Below are positions 60,613 through 64,000 of a stretch of DNA of 64,000 nucleotides, one piece after another. The position numbers and the translations under genes are program-made. The notes below the pieces were generated by a model, which did no database searches, had not been told where the DNA came from, and was given only the letters and a program-made list of their open reading frames with translations. Source of the stretch: Erpobdella octoculata (Eukaryota > Annelida > Clitellata > Hirudinida > Erpobdellidae); assembly GCA_963978895.1 (NCBI GenBank), contig OZ022247.1, positions 9,738,456 through 9,802,455 of the forward strand. Direction: 5' to 3'. Position 1 is the first letter of the stretch. Each line of letters begins with the position of its first letter.

Positions 60613-61290
60613 TTCGTCATGGTCGACAGTAGCTTGTCTATGGAGGCACACATCTCTCATCTTACTCGTTCATGCTTCTATCATCTCCGTCAACTGCGCG
60701 TCGTCCGCCGTAGCCTCACCATGGACTCCGCCCATTCACTCATCAGAGCACTCGTGTACAGCCGGCTTGATTACTGTAATGGTGTCATGGCCGGACTTAG
60801 ACAGTTTCAAATCAACAGGCTCCAATCCATTCTCCGAGCAGCCGCTCGTCTTGTTCTTCAGCTGCCCGGCTGGTCTCCCGTATCAGATCTCATGCGGACG
60901 CAACTTCACTGGCTCCCTTTCCCGCAGAGAATTCAGTTCAAGTTGGGTCTGATGGTATACAAGTGCCTCCACCACACGGCTCCGGTCTACCTGCAGCAAT
61001 TGTGTGTACCGATCTCAACGCTTGCTGGTCGGTCCCACCTTCGATCGGCGGCGGCTGGCGACTTGTTCGTTCCATCGTCAAAGACAACGACTCTCGGCAG
61101 GCGCGGATTCTCCACTGCTGGTCCAGTTGTTTGGAACAGCCTATCTGCTGACCTGAGGAATCCAGCTTTGGACCTCGGCGGTTTCAGGAAGCTGCTTAAG
61201 ACCGAACTTTATTCCTAAATTTATGATTTGACGCGACGCGCTTTTGTGACTTTTTAAAAAAAGCGCATTATAAATTTACATTTAATAATA
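60613..61290 (+). mobile_element. CR1/L2-type retrotransposon 3' end (5'-truncated)
   Basis: An open frame (60619-61218, 199 codons) encodes the C-terminal domain after the RT: LTRSCFYHLRQLRVVRR, LVYSRLDYCNGVMAG, LQLPGWSPVSDLMRTQLHWLP and GPVVWNSLSADLR. A 70-bp 3' UTR with AAAAAAAGCGCATTATAAAT and an AATAATAAT end follows, as in L2/CR1 elements. The truncated start and undamaged frame suggest a fairly recent insertion. Confidence 0.8.
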
Positions 61291-61599
61291 ATGGAGTATT
61301 GTTTTCATATTTTTGAAGCAAGTTCAGAAAGAACAGGCTGTCAGTTTTGAGCGGAAATAACAAGAAAAGCACGTTTGGCAAAGAATGCAAAATGGTGACA
61401 CGTCGATGACCTGAGAATGTATTATAAGACTTGTCCATGTCTACAAGAGCTGTAAAGTTATAATCAAGTAATGCTGACTGATTGTGGAATTTTTAATTCT
61501 AATAAATTTAATGTGACAAGGGTTGAAAGCCATTTTAAAAAAATCTAATTTAAACAAAGAATTATGATTTTGTATTCAATTTAAGTTATCTCAAATACA

Positions 61600-64000
61600 T
61601 TTTATTTTAATAATAATAAAAATAATAATTATTTGAATATTTAATTAATTTAATTTGATAATAATTTAACGTGGCATAATGTCAGTGTTGACTTCTAGGT
61701 GTTTTGAGACTCTTTCGAAATTCTTCGACCGTCGCTGAGCAGGTGATGGTAGTCGGAAGCTCGTTCCAAAGTCTGGAACCGGCAACAGCAAACATGCGGT
61801 CGCCAGCCGTCTTCATTTTGGTCCTTTGCAGATGGAGTGAGGCCGAAGATGAGGATCTGAGTCTCCTCCTGGCCGGGAAGTCAGACACCCTGTTCATTGA
61901 AGAAGACAGATATTTCGGAGCCAGTTTATTAAGAGATTTGTATACCAGTAGCGCCAACTTGAATTTTATTCTTTTGTCCACTGGCAGCCAGTGTAGGTCG
62001 GCGAGAACTGGACTGATGTGATCGCATTTGCGAGCACCGGTAACCAGACGTGCTGCAGCATTAATAACCGAACGGAGACGATTGATGTGGTGTTTGGGTG
62101 ACCCAACCAGGATAGAGTTACCATAATCAAGTTTGCTTAAGACGAGGGAAGTTACAAGTATTTTTCGAAAATTTGTTGGGAGAGAGGTTGCCACACTTTT
62201 TTTCTGCCGTAATACATTGAAACATGCACGAACAGTGTTTTTGATGTGTGTTTTTGATGACAGATCAGCATCAAGATAGACGCCAAGATTTCGAACAGAC
62301 ACAGACGGCTGCACCATGTCAAGACCTATTCGAACTGGATCTTTTGGAAGATGAAGTTTCTGGCTTCTAGTTGTAAACCAGATGGCTTCAGATTTGCTGG
62401 AGTTTAACTGGAGTCGATTTGACTGCATCCATGCTCCAACGTCGTCTATACAGGCGGAGATGGTGGCTTGGAGTGCCGTACTCTCTCCAGGCCGACAATG
62501 GCCGTAGATTTGAGTGTCATCTGCGAAAAAGTGACTGAGTCCATGACCAGCAATTATGTCTTCAAGCTCGCTGGTGTACATCATGAAGAGGATCGGCCCT
62601 AGGACTGACCCTTGTGGTACGCCACAGGAAATAGGTGTTTTTAGAGAATCTGTATTGTTTATTTTAACGTGCGAGACTCGTTCACTCAAATAAGAGCGAA
62701 TCCAATTGAGAGGTAGTTGACCAAAACCAGACGATGATTCCAGTCTCCGTATGAGTATTTGATGGTCAACGGTGTCGAACGCCGCTGATAGGTCTAGAAG
62801 AACAAGAAGAGTGAGCCCTCCAGTATCTGCTGCGCCCAGGATGTCCGAAAAAACCTTCAAAACCGCCGTCTCCGTTGAGTGAAAACGGCGGTACGCTGAT
62901 TGATTAGCAGGGAAAAGGTTGCCGTCCTCGACGTACTCGGTGACCCTTGATAGAACCAGTCGCTCAAGAAGTTTTGATACGACCGGAAGATTTGAGATCG
63001 GACGATATGAAGCCAGGTTTGCTGTATCCAAGTTTTGTTTTTTCAGGATCGGAGTTATATACGATGACTTGAAGTTTCGAGGCACCTGACCGGTGCAGAG
63101 AGATTTATTGAAGATGTTTACTAAAAATGGTACAAGTATGGGAGATGCTTCTTTGAGAAGCCAAGTAGGAATGGGATCCGACGCACACTGTTTGTTTGGG
63201 AGAGACGTTATTAGTCGTGCAACCTCCGCATTGCATGTCTGTGCGAATTCATATAACTTGAGTGTGTCCGAACCTCTCATCATGGGCATAGAGCAGGACT
63301 GGTCATCCGACGTTAATTGTCGCACCTTTTGTATTTTTGTGGTGAAGAACTGACTAAACTGATCTGCCGTAAAGGACGCACTGATGGGGGCACGTCCTCT
63401 GGCCATGATGTCGTTTAGTGCTCGCCAAAGGTCACGACTAGAACCTCGAACACACGCGATTTTTTCGGTCCAAAAAGCAATCCGCTTACGACGGATCAGC
63501 CCACGATACTTTCTGTATTGTCCTCGCCAGTTGGACGTGTCCCGAGCATCATGTGACCTGCGCGCGACTCGCTCCAGGTGACGTACTTTCTTTTTCATTC
63601 TCCGACAATCATCGTCGAACCATGGATCCGACGGTCGTCGTCTGTTTTGAATGAGTTGTTGAGGTAGCATGCCCTCAAGGATAGAGCTCAGAGTATTATT
63701 GTACAATTCTGTTGCAGAATCAAGATCGAGCTCCAATTCCGATGACGCAAGCGGAGAAGAACGAAGAGCATCCAGGAACTTCTGAATGTCAAAGTTACTC
63801 CATGAGCGATGAGAACGTGTGGCGTAGGACGCTGGAAAGCGTGTGAATGACGATGTCCATAATATCAAGAAATGGTCGGAAATATCGACGTCAATGATTT
63901 TCATTGATGTCATTGTGTCCGGCATATTAGTTGCTACGACGTCAAGAAGACCTCCTTTGACATGTGTTGGTTGATGCACACATTGGGTAAGTCCGTGATC
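61600..64000 (-). mobile_element. CR1/L2-like retrotransposon, running off the right edge
   Basis: Minus-strand element with the 3' UTR at 61681-61600, ending in an ATTATTATT-like tail (TTTTTATTATTATT on the minus strand). ORF2 is open from 61682 to the window edge. It is a different subfamily from the RT fragments at 15121 and 18016, although all share the [13 protein letters not shown] and VPQGSVLGP blocks. Confidence 0.85.
61682..64000 (-). CDS. L2-like ORF2: end of endonuclease plus complete reverse transcriptase
   Basis: An uninterrupted frame of over 770 codons, partial at its N-terminus. It starts inside the endonuclease (GLTQ...HQPTHVKGGLLDVV, then DISDHFLILW with the terminal catalytic Asp-His). 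The linker has PWFDDDCRRMKKKVR. RT motifs: [101 protein letters not shown] and FFADDTQIYG with both aspartates. The C-terminal domain ends with NELPTTITC...FRKSLKT. With no stop or frameshift, this is the best candidate for a recently active element in the window. Confidence 0.88.
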   Translation of the reverse strand, partial: DHGLTQCVHQPTHVKGGLLDVVATNMPDTMTSMKIIDVDISDHFLILWTSSFTRFPASYATRSHRSWSNFDIQKFLDALRSSPLASSELELDLDSATELYNNTLSSILEGMLPQQLIQNRRRPSDPWFDDDCRRMKKKVRHLERVARRSHDARDTSNWRGQYRKYRGLIRRKRIAFWTEKIACVRGSSRDLWRALNDIMARGRAPISASFTADQFSQFFTTKIQKVRQLTSDDQSCSMPMMRGSDTLKLYEFAQTCNAEVARLITSLPNKQCASDPIPTWLLKEASPILVPFLVNIFNKSLCTGQVPRNFKSSYITPILKKQNLDTANLASYRPISNLPVVSKLLERLVLSRVTEYVEDGNLFPANQSAYRRFHSTETAVLKVFSDILGAADTGGLTLLVLLDLSAAFDTVDHQILIRRLESSSGFGQLPLNWIRSYLSERVSHVKINNTDSLKTPISCGVPQGSVLGPILFMMYTSELEDIIAGHGLSHFFADDTQIYGHCRPGESTALQATISACIDDVGAWMQSNRLQLNSSKSEAIWFTTRSQKLHLPKDPVRIGLDMVQPSVSVRNLGVYLDADLSSKTHIKNTVRACFNVLRQKKSVATSLPTNFRKILVTSLVLSKLDYGNSILVGSPKHHINRLRSVINAAARLVTGARKCDHISPVLADLHWLPVDKRIKFKLALLVYKSLNKLAPKYLSSSMNRVSDFPARRRLRSSSSASLHLQRTKMKTAGDRMFAVAGSRLWNELPTTITCSATVEEFRKSLKTPRSQH

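Overview
This is metazoan nuclear DNA, probably from an AT-rich invertebrate genome. The genes have spliced exons with GT-AG introns, and the sequence is full of microsatellites and transposable elements. The host genes encode a secreted fibrinogen-domain protein. I cannot fix the phylum; a tunicate, mollusc or cnidarian would all fit. No bacterial operons, CRISPR arrays, rRNA genes or functional tRNA genes are visible.

The only convincing host genes are three tandem paralogues of a fibrinogen-related protein (FReP): 2048-6824, 22636-27499 and 53708-58009, all on the + strand. Each has eight predicted exons with identical exon lengths and phases; the last exon of copy 3 is one codon longer. 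They give 273, 273 and 274 residues: a signal peptide, a short cysteine-containing N-terminal region, and a complete fibrinogen C-terminal (FReD) domain. All three reading frames look intact.

The FReP genes sit in a tandem segmental duplication. Each gene lies just downstream of a long (TAG)n array, and each array is preceded by the 3' end of the same restriction-like-endonuclease (RLE) non-LTR retrotransposon, called element A here (R2/R4/Dong/HERO type). A second, diverged RLE element (B) precedes a (TAG)n array at 49305, and a 5'-truncated A copy lies inside that array. Units 1 and 2 share further blocks: 10612-12440 with 35484-37440, and 15000-20500 with 37725-47640. The shared blocks carry hAT remnants, a palindromic MITE, L2-like reverse transcriptase fragments and element B. 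Unit 3 (from 52589) shares the FReP block only.

The units differ by later insertions, so the paralogous unit often supplies the empty site. In unit 1 these are a 166-bp-LTR element with a SAP-domain Gag and an EN-RT retrotransposon with a poly-Asn (ATT)n tract. A Penelope-like remnant carrying a hammerhead ribozyme motif is also present there. In unit 2 they are a Ty3/Gypsy fragment inside a Helitron, a hAT element with CCCGAA arrays, a foldback element with 21-bp repeats, a Mutator-like element with a 9-bp target duplication, and an LTR element with a 5-bp target duplication. In unit 3 there is a 648-bp hAT element. The right end (60600-64000) holds two CR1/L2-type elements; one has an open 2.3-kb ORF with its catalytic motif intact.

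The features most worth following are the apparent (TAG)n target specificity of two RLE lineages tied to FReP amplification, the minus-strand hammerhead ribozyme, a shared Gag module (DEPCKD repeats plus an acidic tail) in two LTR families with different LTRs and N-termini, and several foldback-style elements whose ends are built from short tandem repeats.
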